5,605 bases of DNA, from positions 1 through 5,605 of the forward strand of contig CANCAR010000180.1 of NCBI GenBank assembly GCA_947374125.1. The letters are read 5' to 3'. Shown here one piece after another: positions 1-5,605 of this stretch; position 1 is the first letter of the stretch; every line of letters begins with the position of its first letter. The DNA is from Hyphomicrobiales bacterium (GTDB lineage Bacteria; Pseudomonadota; Alphaproteobacteria; Rhizobiales; Beijerinckiaceae). The notes under the pieces are model-generated. The model made no database searches. It saw nothing but the letters and a program-made list of their open reading frames with translations, and was not told the origin of the DNA. The translations under genes were made by a program, and so were the position numbers.

Positions 1-78
1 AATCAAGTTCTCGAAGACAAACTACGACCGACGCAGGAACTTGCTGACCTGTTCAATTTGACAGGTTCCTTTTTGTGA
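1..78 (+). CDS. Possible C-terminal fragment of an unidentified protein (gene enters from the left edge)
   Basis: Reading frame 1 is open from the first base for 25 codons and stops at a TGA at 76-78. The translation ends ELADLFNLTGSFL and looks protein-like: mixed charged and hydrophobic residues and no low complexity. I do not recognise the family. It would converge on the MFS gene, with only 31 bases between the two stop codons. The case against it is the short length, since another forward frame is also open for 19 codons, and a hairpin plus T-run that falls inside the last codons, which is unusual for a real coding end. The call rests on appearance alone, and sequence to the left of the window would settle it. 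Confidence 0.35.
   Translation, partial: NQVLEDKLRPTQELADLFNLTGSFL
35..75 (+). terminator. Hairpin followed by a T-run, weak terminator candidate
   Basis: ACCTGT at 47-52 pairs with ACAGGT at 61-66 across an 8-base loop. An alternative outer stem pairs AGGAAC at 35-40 with GTTCCT at 65-70. Five T bases follow at 70-74, so it would act on plus-strand transcription. The stem is short and only half GC. The T-run lies just before the TGA at 76-78 of the possible frame-1 gene, so the terminator reading and the coding reading compete. On the minus strand no T-run follows the stem, so it does not look like an intrinsic terminator for the MFS operon. Confidence 0.25.
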
Positions 79-104
79 AACGCTTTAGCCTTAGCCACAG
101 CGTT
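79..104. other. Inverted repeat between convergent gene ends
   Basis: AACGCT at 79-84 is the inverse complement of AGCGTT at 99-104, with a 14-base loop that contains the hexamer TTAGCC twice in tandem (85-90 and 91-96). It sits between the possible plus-strand stop at 78 and the MFS stop at 110. No T-run follows on either strand, so it is not a classical intrinsic terminator. It could be a weak structure that protects the 3' end of the minus-strand mRNA, or chance. Confidence 0.3.
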
Positions 105-109
105 AAAAT

Positions 110-1285
110 TCAATGTGCCTTTCGGCGCTGCGTCGAAAACAGCACTGACGCCATCGCCCAACCCAACACGGCCAAGCCGATTAAGGCGCCGCGATACCCT
201 ACAAACGCAACGAGATAGGACACAGGCAACGGCATTAACAAAAGACCGGCATTAAAAGCCGCATTAAAAAGCGCTTGCGGGCCGGAGCGTTCACCCGCGG
301 GCAGGCCTTCGCTGATCCAAGCGGTGAGGACAGGATAGACCACACTGTAGCCAGCCCCAAAAATGAGTCCGCCCGATGCGATATGCCAAGCCTCAAAACC
401 CATGGCTACGACCAGAAAGCCAAGCCCCATCAGGCTCAACCCCAAGCCGACAACAATTCGCCGATCAAAAGCAGAAAAACGATTGAGCCCCAAAAAGCGG
501 GTGGTGAACATTGCCGCGGTCGAGGCTACAAAGAACCAACCAATTGCGAGGGATTTTTCGTGAATAGCGCCTGCCATAAAAGAGGATAAAAAACCAAAAA
601 TCGAGCCGGAAACAAAGACAGCGACAATCGCAATACCCTTGCCCTTTAGCGAGTCGATCCTGAAATTAAAGAGGCTGGTTGCGGGTACCGTCGCTTCGCC
701 CCGCAACAAAAACAACAACCCAAAGCCGATTAAGGCCGGCATAACACCCATCAAAAATAGATAACGATCACCAAAGGTAAAAAACACATAATCTGCCCAA
801 GGCGGACCAAAGGCCTGAGCGAGCGGAGCCATGGACGAAAAAACACCCAGCAGATAAACGAAACGCGCTTGCGAAAGCCTGCTCTGCGCATAGGTCATCA
901 AGGGCGCAAATAGAAACCCATAGCCAATTCCCTGGACAACACGGGATCCGAGCGCGGGCAAAAACGCTTGCGCCGTCCATTGCAAACTCAAGAAAGCCAG
1001 CGCCATAAGGCCAACGCCGATCTTCAGCGTTGTTAACGCGCCGATCCGTCCTGCAACCGCTCCCGTGAGCAAGGTAAACAGCACTACCGGAACGCCATAG
1101 GATGATAAAATCACACCCACATCGCCAATAGGCATGCCATGGCTTTGAAATACAACGGCCAGCAGGGCCGCATGGGCATTGGTAAAAAAGATCAGGAACG
1201 TGGCGAGACAGAGGATCCCATATTCACGGCGGGCGCGCCGGTCAACAAAGCCGCCTGATTGCACGCCGTCAGCGTCGACGTTCAT
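110..1285 (-). CDS. MFS (major facilitator superfamily) transporter, substrate unknown
   Basis: This 391-residue protein is strongly hydrophobic, with about twelve predicted membrane helices. Six lie between about 22 and 194, a polar central loop covers 195-213, and six lie between about 214 and 384, which is the standard MFS layout and length. The loop after helix 2 holds a degenerate motif A (TGAVAGRIGALTTLKIG, 74-90), with Gly and Arg kept but no usual Asp. Helix 4 carries the SRVVQG segment (114-119), with the Arg and Gly typical of MFS motif B. The N-terminal 20 residues are polar and cytoplasmic, and the tail ends basic (QRRKAH). The ATG overlaps the stop of the lipoprotein gene as ATGA (1282-1285), and no strong Shine-Dalgarno precedes it, so translation is probably coupled. 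It is the last gene of the cluster. The substrate and the direction of transport (drug efflux, metabolite or sugar uptake) cannot be read from the sequence. The superfamily call is secure. Confidence 0.9.
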   Translation of the reverse strand: MNVDADGVQSGGFVDRRARREYGILCLATFLIFFTNAHAALLAVVFQSHGMPIGDVGVILSSYGVPVVLFTLLTGAVAGRIGALTTLKIGVGLMALAFLSLQWTAQAFLPALGSRVVQGIGYGFLFAPLMTYAQSRLSQARFVYLLGVFSSMAPLAQAFGPPWADYVFFTFGDRYLFLMGVMPALIGFGLLFLLRGEATVPATSLFNFRIDSLKGKGIAIVAVFVSGSIFGFLSSFMAGAIHEKSLAIGWFFVASTAAMFTTRFLGLNRFSAFDRRIVVGLGLSLMGLGFLVVAMGFEAWHIASGGLIFGAGYSVVYPVLTAWISEGLPAGERSGPQALFNAAFNAGLLLMPLPVSYLVAFVGYRGALIGLAVLGWAMASVLFSTQRRKAH

Positions 1286-1656
1286 CGTACAACGCGTTTC
1301 AGCCGATTATCCGAGAACAAATAAACCGCTTTGCCATTGGTTTCCATGTACAACATGGTCGTTTCCCGTCGCGATTGTTGGCTCGCGCCGCTCATCACGC
1401 TCAGAGGTGCCTCGCCGTGTAGTGCTACAATCTGGCACTCACTCAAGCCAAACAAGGCCTCGTCTGGCTTTCCCTTGTAGGGAGAGGAATCAAACTGAAT
1501 GGTTTCAGAACACTGGCCGCTTTCATCCACAACGGCGCCAAAAGACGGGGTTTGGGCTTGTGCAACTGGCGCCGAGACAACCGGTTTCGCCCGCTCGGGC
1601 GCACAGCCTGCTACCATCATCACTCCCGCAATGATCAACGCAATTTGCAGTTTCAT
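1282..1656 (-). CDS. Predicted outer-membrane lipoprotein of unknown function, possibly BamE/SmpA-like
   Basis: The 124-residue product begins MKLQ, followed by a hydrophobic stretch and the lipobox VAGC (15-18), so it should be cleaved by signal peptidase II and lipidated on Cys18. Ala at position +2 favours outer-membrane sorting by the E. coli Lol rule. A Pro/Ala-rich linker (about 19-40) follows. The rest includes GLSECQIVALHGEAP (70-84) and ends with a YLFSDNRLKRVVR strand (112-124). This pattern, a small helix starting at a 'G-x-[ST]-x-x-x-[IV]' turn followed by strands, recalls the small periplasmic BamE/SmpA-like fold, but that is only a resemblance. Cys49 and Cys74 could form a disulfide. 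I chose the ATG at 1656 over the in-frame GTG at 1671 because GGGAG lies 8 bases upstream, the signal peptide then starts normally, and it gives an ATGA overlap with holC. The role is unknown. Its position between holC and a permease may reflect co-expression only. Confidence 0.85.
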   Translation of the reverse strand: MKLQIALIIAGVMMVAGCAPERAKPVVSAPVAQAQTPSFGAVVDESGQCSETIQFDSSPYKGKPDEALFGLSECQIVALHGEAPLSVMSGASQQSRRETTMLYMETNGKAVYLFSDNRLKRVVR

Positions 1657-2105
1657 GCCTTTTTCTCCCACCGACCGCCGTCATTTTGTTGCCAATACGT
1701 GCCATCAAGCCCACGCGCACGCACTTCTTTCCACGCCGCACGCGCCAGATTTAAGGCCGCCTCATCATTGCCGTCGAACAAAAGCACGATTCGTTCATAG
1801 ACGGTGACATCGTCTGGCAAGGCTGAACCATCCACCAGAAAAAGAATATGCGGATGGTTCGGCTCCTCCATCAGGGCCGTTATAAGAATGGGCTCGCGTT
1901 CCGCCTCCGGCTCACCCGGCATGGCATGGGGCAAAAAACCGTCCTCAGCCGACGTCCACAACATTTCATCGATCACTTGGACCCGATCTTGGCTCGGCGT
2001 CCGCACCAGCGCACGCCAGCCGCGCTCAAGCGATTTTTCCAACAACGAAGGCAGCACTCGCTCGAGTGGCTGCCTTTCGAGGTGATAAAACAAAATATCT
2101 GTCAT
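1653..2105 (-). CDS. holC: DNA polymerase III subunit chi
   Basis: HolC is the chi subunit of the clamp-loader complex. With psi (HolD) it links the loader to single-stranded DNA-binding protein on the lagging strand. The 150-residue length fits the family. Family-typical segments are FYHLERQPLERVLPSLLEK (6-24), GWRALVR (29-35), the LWT..EDGFLPH stretch (49-60), PILIT (72-76), LVDG (90-93), ERIVLLFDGND (104-114) and a C-terminal WK..R..G...YWQQN..GRWEKK block (125-149). The basic, aromatic C-terminus is common in alphaproteobacterial chi proteins. The start at MTDILFYHLE matches the usual N-terminus. No strong Shine-Dalgarno is visible upstream. It lies 27 bases after pepA on the same strand, as in E. 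coli, and its TGA overlaps the lipoprotein ATG. I see no lesion. Many alphaproteobacteria lack a recognisable HolD, so its partner here is unknown. Confidence 0.93.
   Translation of the reverse strand: MTDILFYHLERQPLERVLPSLLEKSLERGWRALVRTPSQDRVQVIDEMLWTSAEDGFLPHAMPGEPEAEREPILITALMEEPNHPHILFLVDGSALPDDVTVYERIVLLFDGNDEAALNLARAAWKEVRARGLDGTYWQQNDGGRWEKKA
1665..1669 (-). promoter_or_regulatory. Shine-Dalgarno site that fixes the lipoprotein start
   Basis: On the minus strand GGGAG lies 8 bases upstream of the ATG at 1656 and inside the last codons of holC. It lies downstream of the alternative GTG at 1671, so it can only serve the ATG. It suggests that ribosomes can load here directly as well as by re-initiation after holC. 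Confidence 0.65.
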
Positions 2106-2132
2106 GCTAGCAATGTTTGATCCGCGCCACGA

Positions 2133-3650
2133 TCACCCCTCGTAATAATCGGCGACGAAACGTTCCAAGAGACGAACTCCCCAACCGGACGACCAGCTCT
2201 TGTTAATATCATTTTCCGGCGACCCTAACGCTGTGCCTGCAATATCGAGATGCGCCCAAGGCGTGTCGCCGACAAACCGTTTTAAAAACTGCGCCGCTGT
2301 GATCGAGCCTGCGTGCCGACCACCCGTATTCTTCATATCGGCAAATTTGGAATCGATCATTTTGTCGTAAGCTGCGCTCAAGGGCAGGCGCCATACCGTC
2401 TCGCCGGTAGCCTTTCCAGCCGCAGAAAGACGCTCAGACAGCGTGTCATCATTCGAGAACAACCCAGCATTCTCTTGTCCAAGTGCCACCAAAACAGCGC
2501 CGGTTAGCGTAGCAAGATCGATCATCAGCGAAGGTTTGAAAGTTTCTTTCACGTACCAAAGCACATCACCCAGAACGAGACGGCCTTCGGCATCGGTGTT
2601 GATAATCTCAATCGTTTGGCCTGATAGCGAGGTCACGATATCGCCGGGCCGCTGCGCGTTCCCGTCCGGCATATTCTCGACTAGGCCTATGGCACATATT
2701 ACATTGACCTTCGCCTTCCGCGAAGCAAGTGCGTGCATCAGACCAACAACACAGGCAGCACCACCCATGTCACCCTTCATATCTTCCATTCCGCCAGCAG
2801 GCTTAATGGAAATACCGCCCGAATCGAACACGACGCCCTTACCGATGAACGCAAGAGGACCAGCTTTTGTAGCCTTCGCGGTCTTTGCGCCATTCCAGCG
2901 CATAATCACCACTCGGCTTTCCTTTGCCGAGCCCTGACCAACCCCCAATAAAGCCCTCATTCCAATACGGCTAAGCTGCTTCTCATCAAGTATGGATATT
3001 TCAACGCCGAGCTTGGAAAGTTCAGCTGCACGCCGTGCGAATTCAACCGGGTCCAACACATTTGGCGGCTCATGAATCAAATCGCGGGCAAGAATAACGC
3101 CTTCGGCAATTGCCTCGCCCGATTTCGAAGCTCTTCGGGCATCGCTAAAGGCCAACATACCGATTTTGACCGAAACAACACCCACCGGTTTGTCCTGATC
3201 AGCATCTCGCTTCTTCGTGTGATATTTATCAAAACGATAGGCCCGAAGTTGCATCCCAAGCGCAAGATCAGAAGCCGCCGCTCCATCGACCCGCCAATCG
3301 GATGGTCCAACAAAAACGACATTCACCGAGCGGGCAGAACCCAATCGGCCCGCAATCACACCACCCAGCCGAACATAATCGGTTTCCTGCCGATCCTTCT
3401 CGCTCCCGATGCCGATGATTACCAAACGATCAACGTCAATCCCGTGAGGTGCGGGAATTGACAACGCCGATTTTGGCTTGGCCTTGAACCCATCGGCTTC
3501 AATCGCGCGATGAACCGCATTGGCCGCAGTGGTTCCGATAAGTTTTTTAACCCCATCAGGCAGCTTGCCGCCTTCGCCCAGAAAGACAATGAGCGTGCCT
3601 CCTTTCGACAGGTCCGGCGCTGAAAATGAAATCTTGAGGGCTTCGGCCAT
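2133..3650 (-). CDS. pepA: Leucyl aminopeptidase (cytosol aminopeptidase, family M17)
   Basis: PepA is a hexameric, two-metal cytosolic exopeptidase that removes N-terminal residues, with Leu preferred, in peptide turnover. The 505-residue length matches the roughly 500 of the family. The N-terminal macro-like domain covers about 1-165 and the catalytic domain about 170-505. By family knowledge the metal ligands and catalytic residues are Lys271 (GKG), Asp276 (FDSGG), Lys283 (SIKP), Asp294 (KGDMGG), and Asp353, Glu355 and Arg357 in the signature NTDAEGRLVL (351-360). All are present, so the enzyme should be active. PWAHLDIAG (464-472) is the usual C-terminal core. The ATG at 3650-3648 has GGGAG (3661-3657) 6 bases upstream, so the start is firm. 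It is the first gene of the minus cluster and diverges from lptF. In E. coli PepA also binds DNA (Xer recombination at cer, carAB control). Whether that applies here cannot be judged from the sequence. Confidence 0.97.
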   Translation of the reverse strand: MAEALKISFSAPDLSKGGTLIVFLGEGGKLPDGVKKLIGTTAANAVHRAIEADGFKAKPKSALSIPAPHGIDVDRLVIIGIGSEKDRQETDYVRLGGVIAGRLGSARSVNVVFVGPSDWRVDGAAASDLALGMQLRAYRFDKYHTKKRDADQDKPVGVVSVKIGMLAFSDARRASKSGEAIAEGVILARDLIHEPPNVLDPVEFARRAAELSKLGVEISILDEKQLSRIGMRALLGVGQGSAKESRVVIMRWNGAKTAKATKAGPLAFIGKGVVFDSGGISIKPAGGMEDMKGDMGGAACVVGLMHALASRKAKVNVICAIGLVENMPDGNAQRPGDIVTSLSGQTIEIINTDAEGRLVLGDVLWYVKETFKPSLMIDLATLTGAVLVALGQENAGLFSNDDTLSERLSAAGKATGETVWRLPLSAAYDKMIDSKFADMKNTGGRHAGSITAAQFLKRFVGDTPWAHLDIAGTALGSPENDINKSWSSGWGVRLLERFVADYYEG

Positions 3651-3738
3651 TGTATTCTCCCGGCGCCATGCGCCATAACACTCTTAGTTGGTCGGTCCGC
3701 AAATCCCGATTGCGAACGATCCAAAACGATAAAAACAG

Positions 3739-3744
3739 ATTCTA
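3739..3744 (-). promoter_or_regulatory. pepA: Candidate -10 box for the pepA operon
   Basis: On the minus strand these bases read TAGAAT, five of six matches to TATAAT. Transcription would start near 3731 and leave a pepA leader of about 80 bases. No good -35 hexamer sits 16-18 bases upstream, so this is only a weak prediction. Confidence 0.25.
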
Positions 3745-3808
3745 CGGTTGATCTTTTACATCTAGCATTGTTAGCACTGCAACATTGAGCATGCATCTGC
3801 AAGGTGCA

Positions 3809-3825
3809 GCTCCGAAACGCGGAGC
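3809..3825 (+). promoter_or_regulatory. lptF: Hairpin enclosing the lptF Shine-Dalgarno
   Basis: GCTCCG (3809-3814) pairs perfectly with CGGAGC (3820-3825) across a 5-base loop (AAACG). The right arm contains GGAG (3821-3824), the only good ribosome-binding sequence before the lptF ATG at 3837, from which it is separated by a rather long 12 bases. In the mRNA the stem would hide it. The pairing is read directly from the sequence. A regulatory role is inferred. If translation instead starts at the GTG at 3804, the hairpin lies in the coding region. Confidence 0.45.
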
Positions 3826-3836
3826 ACGCCGCCTTC

Positions 3837-4991
3837 ATGGCTGTCATTGATCGATATCTGATCCGTAGCATTGGGCTCGCTGGGCTTTCCGCCCTCGGGG
3901 CGTTGACCTTGGTCATTTGGATCAGTCAGGCGATGCATGATGTCGACCTGATCACTACGCAAGGCCAATCTCTCATCGCATTTTTGAAGGTGACGGGGCT
4001 TACTCTTCCGGCGATGGCAGCCATTATCGGGCCCGTTGCTTTTTTTATCGGATTGATTGTGGCCTTAAACCGGCTGAATTCCGATAGTGAATTAGCGGTT
4101 CTGACCGCATCCGGGATGTCGCCAGCTCGCTTGTTGCGGCCGGTTCTCATTACGGCGTTCCTCGCATCCCTCGTATGCGGCACTCTCACCGTTTGGGTTG
4201 TTCCATCCAGCATTCAAACCTGGCGAACCATGATCACCCAGATCCGTTCGGATTTTTTGACAAAAATCATCAAGCCAGGCCGGTTTAACGAACTCGAAAA
4301 AGGCGTTGTATTCCACTACCGCGAACGATCAGGTGACGCGCTGCTCGGCATTTTTATCCAAGACAGTCGCGATCCGGAACTTGTTCTGGTCTATATTGCC
4401 GAGCGGGGACGCATTGTTGTGGGCAAAGACGGCAATTACCTCGTGCTTGAAAATGGCAGCGTTCAACGCGAAACCCAAAGGACGCAGGATGCCAGCATCG
4501 TTGCCTTTCAACGCTATGCGCTTGACCTCTCGCAACTCGCGCCGGGCAATGATGAAGTCGTCTTCCAGCCGCATGAGCGGCTAACCACCGATCTGATCAT
4601 GGCGTATGTCGAACAAAAGGAACCATCCGCGGTTGAAGCTCGGATCGGCGGCGAACTCGCGGATCGGTTTGCAACGCCCCTCTTCACCATCGCGTTTGCT
4701 GCAGTTGCACTAACTACCCTTGGTCGCCCCCGAACCACTAGGTCGAGCGCAGCCTCGGGGATCGTCGCCGCTATTATCATCGGCGCGCTCGTTCGCGTTG
4801 CCGGTTTTACGCTCCTCGTCGGGGTAAAAAATTCCCCGTTTATTGTTGTTATTTCAGCCTTATTTCCCTTGTTCGTTGGAGTCATCATCATCATTTGGAA
4901 TATGGTCGCATCTCGAACAATTAAGCTAAGCTATATTGAGCGACTGGTTTCTAAATTGTCTTCATTTCCTTGGCGCAGGTCACGAGCATGA
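3837..4991 (+). CDS. lptF: LPS export ABC transporter permease LptF
   Basis: LptF pairs with LptG and an LptB ATPase dimer to extract lipopolysaccharide from the inner membrane and pass it to LptC and the Lpt bridge. From the ATG at 3837 the product has 384 residues. It shows the YjgP/YjgQ plan: a start IDRYLIRSI (4-12), TM1 about 11-33, TM2 about 56-78, and a cytoplasmic coupling helix NRLNSDSELAVLTASGMSP (78-96) that contacts LptB. TM3 follows at about 100-122, then a periplasmic beta-jellyroll domain at about 130-265, and TM4-6 at about 277-297, 306-328 and 334-356. The tail is basic. An in-frame GTG at 3804 would add 11 residues (MQLRNAEHAAF). I prefer 3837 because the family N-terminus begins at the MAVIDRYL segment and GGAG precedes it, although the 12-base spacing is long. 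LptF and LptG are paralogues; its first place in the pair and its N-terminus favour LptF. The stop overlaps the lptG start. Confidence 0.93.
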   Translation: MAVIDRYLIRSIGLAGLSALGALTLVIWISQAMHDVDLITTQGQSLIAFLKVTGLTLPAMAAIIGPVAFFIGLIVALNRLNSDSELAVLTASGMSPARLLRPVLITAFLASLVCGTLTVWVVPSSIQTWRTMITQIRSDFLTKIIKPGRFNELEKGVVFHYRERSGDALLGIFIQDSRDPELVLVYIAERGRIVVGKDGNYLVLENGSVQRETQRTQDASIVAFQRYALDLSQLAPGNDEVVFQPHERLTTDLIMAYVEQKEPSAVEARIGGELADRFATPLFTIAFAAVALTTLGRPRTTRSSAASGIVAAIIIGALVRVAGFTLLVGVKNSPFIVVISALFPLFVGVIIIIWNMVASRTIKLSYIERLVSKLSSFPWRRSRA

Positions 4992-5605
4992 ACCTGCCCT
5001 TTTCGCTCTTAAGCCGCTATCTCTTCGGCAAATTTACAAAAAGCATGTTGGCCGTTTTCGCCATTGCCTGTTTTCTGATCTATGTTCTCGACATCATTGA
5101 ACTCACCCGAATTGCGAACGATGCATCGATAGGAGCGTTACTCGGCGCGGTGAAACTATCCTTCTTGCGAACGCCATCGGTGGCCGAACAGGTCTTGCCC
5201 TTTGCGGGTCTCTTCGGAGCCCTGTTTGCATTTTTGACCTTGGCGCGAAGCCGTGAATTGGTGGTCGCACGCGCGGCAGGCATGTCGGTTTGGCGCTTCA
5301 TCGCCCCGCCACTCGCAGCTGCATTTGCAATCGGTACAATTGCGACTCTCGTGTTAAATCCTCTTGCTGCAACGCTCAAAACAATGGCCGAAGCGGCAAC
5401 GACTCAAGCTCTGATAAAAGAAGGTGCTGAGCCGGGCAAAAACGTTTGGGTCCGACAAAAAAGCGTTGATGGCGAAGCGATTTTGAGGGCGCAAACGATC
5501 AAAACGGCTTCCGCGCAATTTGAGTCAGTTACTGCTTTTGAATTCGACAAAAAAGGAATTTTTCTTCACCGTGTAGAAGCGCGAACAGCACAACTTTTAG
5601 AAGGG
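4988..5605 (+). CDS. lptG: LPS export ABC transporter permease LptG (5' part, cut by the window edge)
   Basis: The first 206 codons of the second LptB2FG membrane subunit are present, beginning MNLPFSLLSRYLFGKF. Complete family members have about 360 residues, so somewhat over half is visible. TM1 lies at about 15-37, TM2 at about 62-86, and the coupling helix is the conserved LARSRELVVARAAGMSVWRF (85-104). TM3 follows at about 105-126. The N-terminal part of the periplasmic beta-jellyroll begins near 130, with strand-like segments such as NVWVRQ (152-157) and IFLHRVEARTAQLL (191-204). The frame is open to base 5605. The ATG at 4988 overlaps the lptF TGA (4989-4991) in an ATGA, with a modest AGG 8 bases upstream, so the two subunits are probably translationally coupled, which suits their 1:1 assembly. 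No stop or frameshift is seen. Confidence 0.95.
   Translation, partial: MNLPFSLLSRYLFGKFTKSMLAVFAIACFLIYVLDIIELTRIANDASIGALLGAVKLSFLRTPSVAEQVLPFAGLFGALFAFLTLARSRELVVARAAGMSVWRFIAPPLAAAFAIGTIATLVLNPLAATLKTMAEAATTQALIKEGAEPGKNVWVRQKSVDGEAILRAQTIKTASAQFESVTAFEFDKKGIFLHRVEARTAQLLEG

Larger units (their letters stand above)
3651..3836. promoter_or_regulatory. Divergent promoter region between pepA and lptF
   Basis: These 186 bases carry no convincing gene and must hold the start signals of both operons. Visible elements from left to right are: the pepA Shine-Dalgarno GGGAG (minus, 3657-3661); a 5-bp stem GGCGC/GCGCC with a 3-base loop (3662-3674); a directly repeated AACGAT (3715-3720 and 3725-3730), exactly 10 bases apart; an AT-richer block at about 3724-3773; and two small adjoining hairpins (3797-3809 and 3809-3825) just before lptF. 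Neither promoter matches a sigma-70 consensus well at both boxes. For lptF the best -35 I see is TTGATC (3748-3753), with only a poor -10 (around 3771-3777). Confidence 0.6.

Noticed and set aside
275..589. Plus-strand frame of 104 codons inside the MFS gene
   Set aside because: It is antisense to helices of a clear MFS transporter and has a polar, low-information translation typical of a shadow of hydrophobic codons.
1179..1634. Plus-strand open frame of 151 codons across the lipoprotein and MFS starts
   Set aside because: It is antisense to two well-supported genes joined by an ATGA overlap, and its product is Arg/Pro/Ser-rich and compositionally unlike a real protein.
1657..1671. GTG start at 1671 for the lipoprotein, adding five residues
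   Set aside because: The Shine-Dalgarno GGGAG lies after this GTG. The ATG at 1656 gives a normal signal peptide start and the ATGA overlap seen elsewhere in the operon.
2443..2937. Long plus-strand open frame of 164 codons inside pepA
   Set aside because: It lies wholly antisense to a complete M17 peptidase with every catalytic residue present. Its translation is rich in Ser, Pro and Thr with no recognisable domain, as expected for a shadow frame.
3789..3796. Overlapping palindromes GCATGC and ATGCAT upstream of lptF
   Set aside because: Six-base palindromes are common by chance, and no second copy or flanking symmetry supports an operator.
3804..3836. GTG start at 3804 for lptF, adding eleven residues
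   Set aside because: No Shine-Dalgarno precedes it at a usable distance and the extra residues do not resemble the family N-terminus. It is kept only as an alternative because of the hairpin.
3419..3916. Minus-strand frame of 165 codons running from the intergenic region into pepA
   Set aside because: It is out of frame with pepA, overlaps a firm pepA start with a good Shine-Dalgarno, and its product is Arg/Cys/Ser-rich with no domain character.
4514..4894. Minus-strand frame of 126 codons inside lptF
   Set aside because: It is antisense to the transmembrane and jellyroll coding region of lptF, is rich in Ala, Thr and Ser, and has no ribosome-binding context that I could support.

Overview
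The window looks like a core chromosomal segment of a Gram-negative proteobacterium, most likely an alphaproteobacterium. The evidence is the lipopolysaccharide-export genes lptF and lptG, a compact HolC of alphaproteobacterial type, a moderate GC content (a little above 50% by eye) and the gene order. The class-level call is an inference from protein style and context. No genus can be supported. There are no signs of phage, insertion sequences, CRISPR, tRNA or rRNA.

Layout. Bases 1-78 hold a short plus-strand open frame that may be the C-terminal end of a gene entering from the left. It ends convergently with a four-gene minus-strand cluster that reads from right to left: pepA (3650-2133), holC (2105-1653), a small predicted lipoprotein gene (1656-1282) and a major facilitator superfamily (MFS) transporter gene (1285-110). 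The last three genes are joined by 4-base ATGA stop/start overlaps, and pepA-holC are 27 bases apart, so the four probably form one operon. A 186-base divergent intergenic region (3651-3836) separates pepA from lptF (3837-4991, plus), which overlaps lptG (4988 to beyond the right edge) by another ATGA.

Functions. LptF and LptG are the paired membrane subunits of the LptB2FG ABC transporter, which extracts LPS from the inner membrane. PepA is a cytosolic M17 leucyl aminopeptidase with all its metal ligands present. HolC is the chi subunit of the DNA polymerase III clamp loader. The divergent pairing of lptFG with pepA-holC is an old proteobacterial arrangement that also occurs in Escherichia coli, where valS follows holC. 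Here a lipoprotein of unknown role and an MFS permease of unknown substrate occupy that downstream position.

I found no convincing new biological system. The points most worth a second look are a GC-rich hairpin that encloses the only good Shine-Dalgarno sequence of lptF, the uncharacterised lipoprotein/permease pair translationally chained to holC, and the unresolved left edge, where a hairpin with a T-run overlaps a possible gene end.
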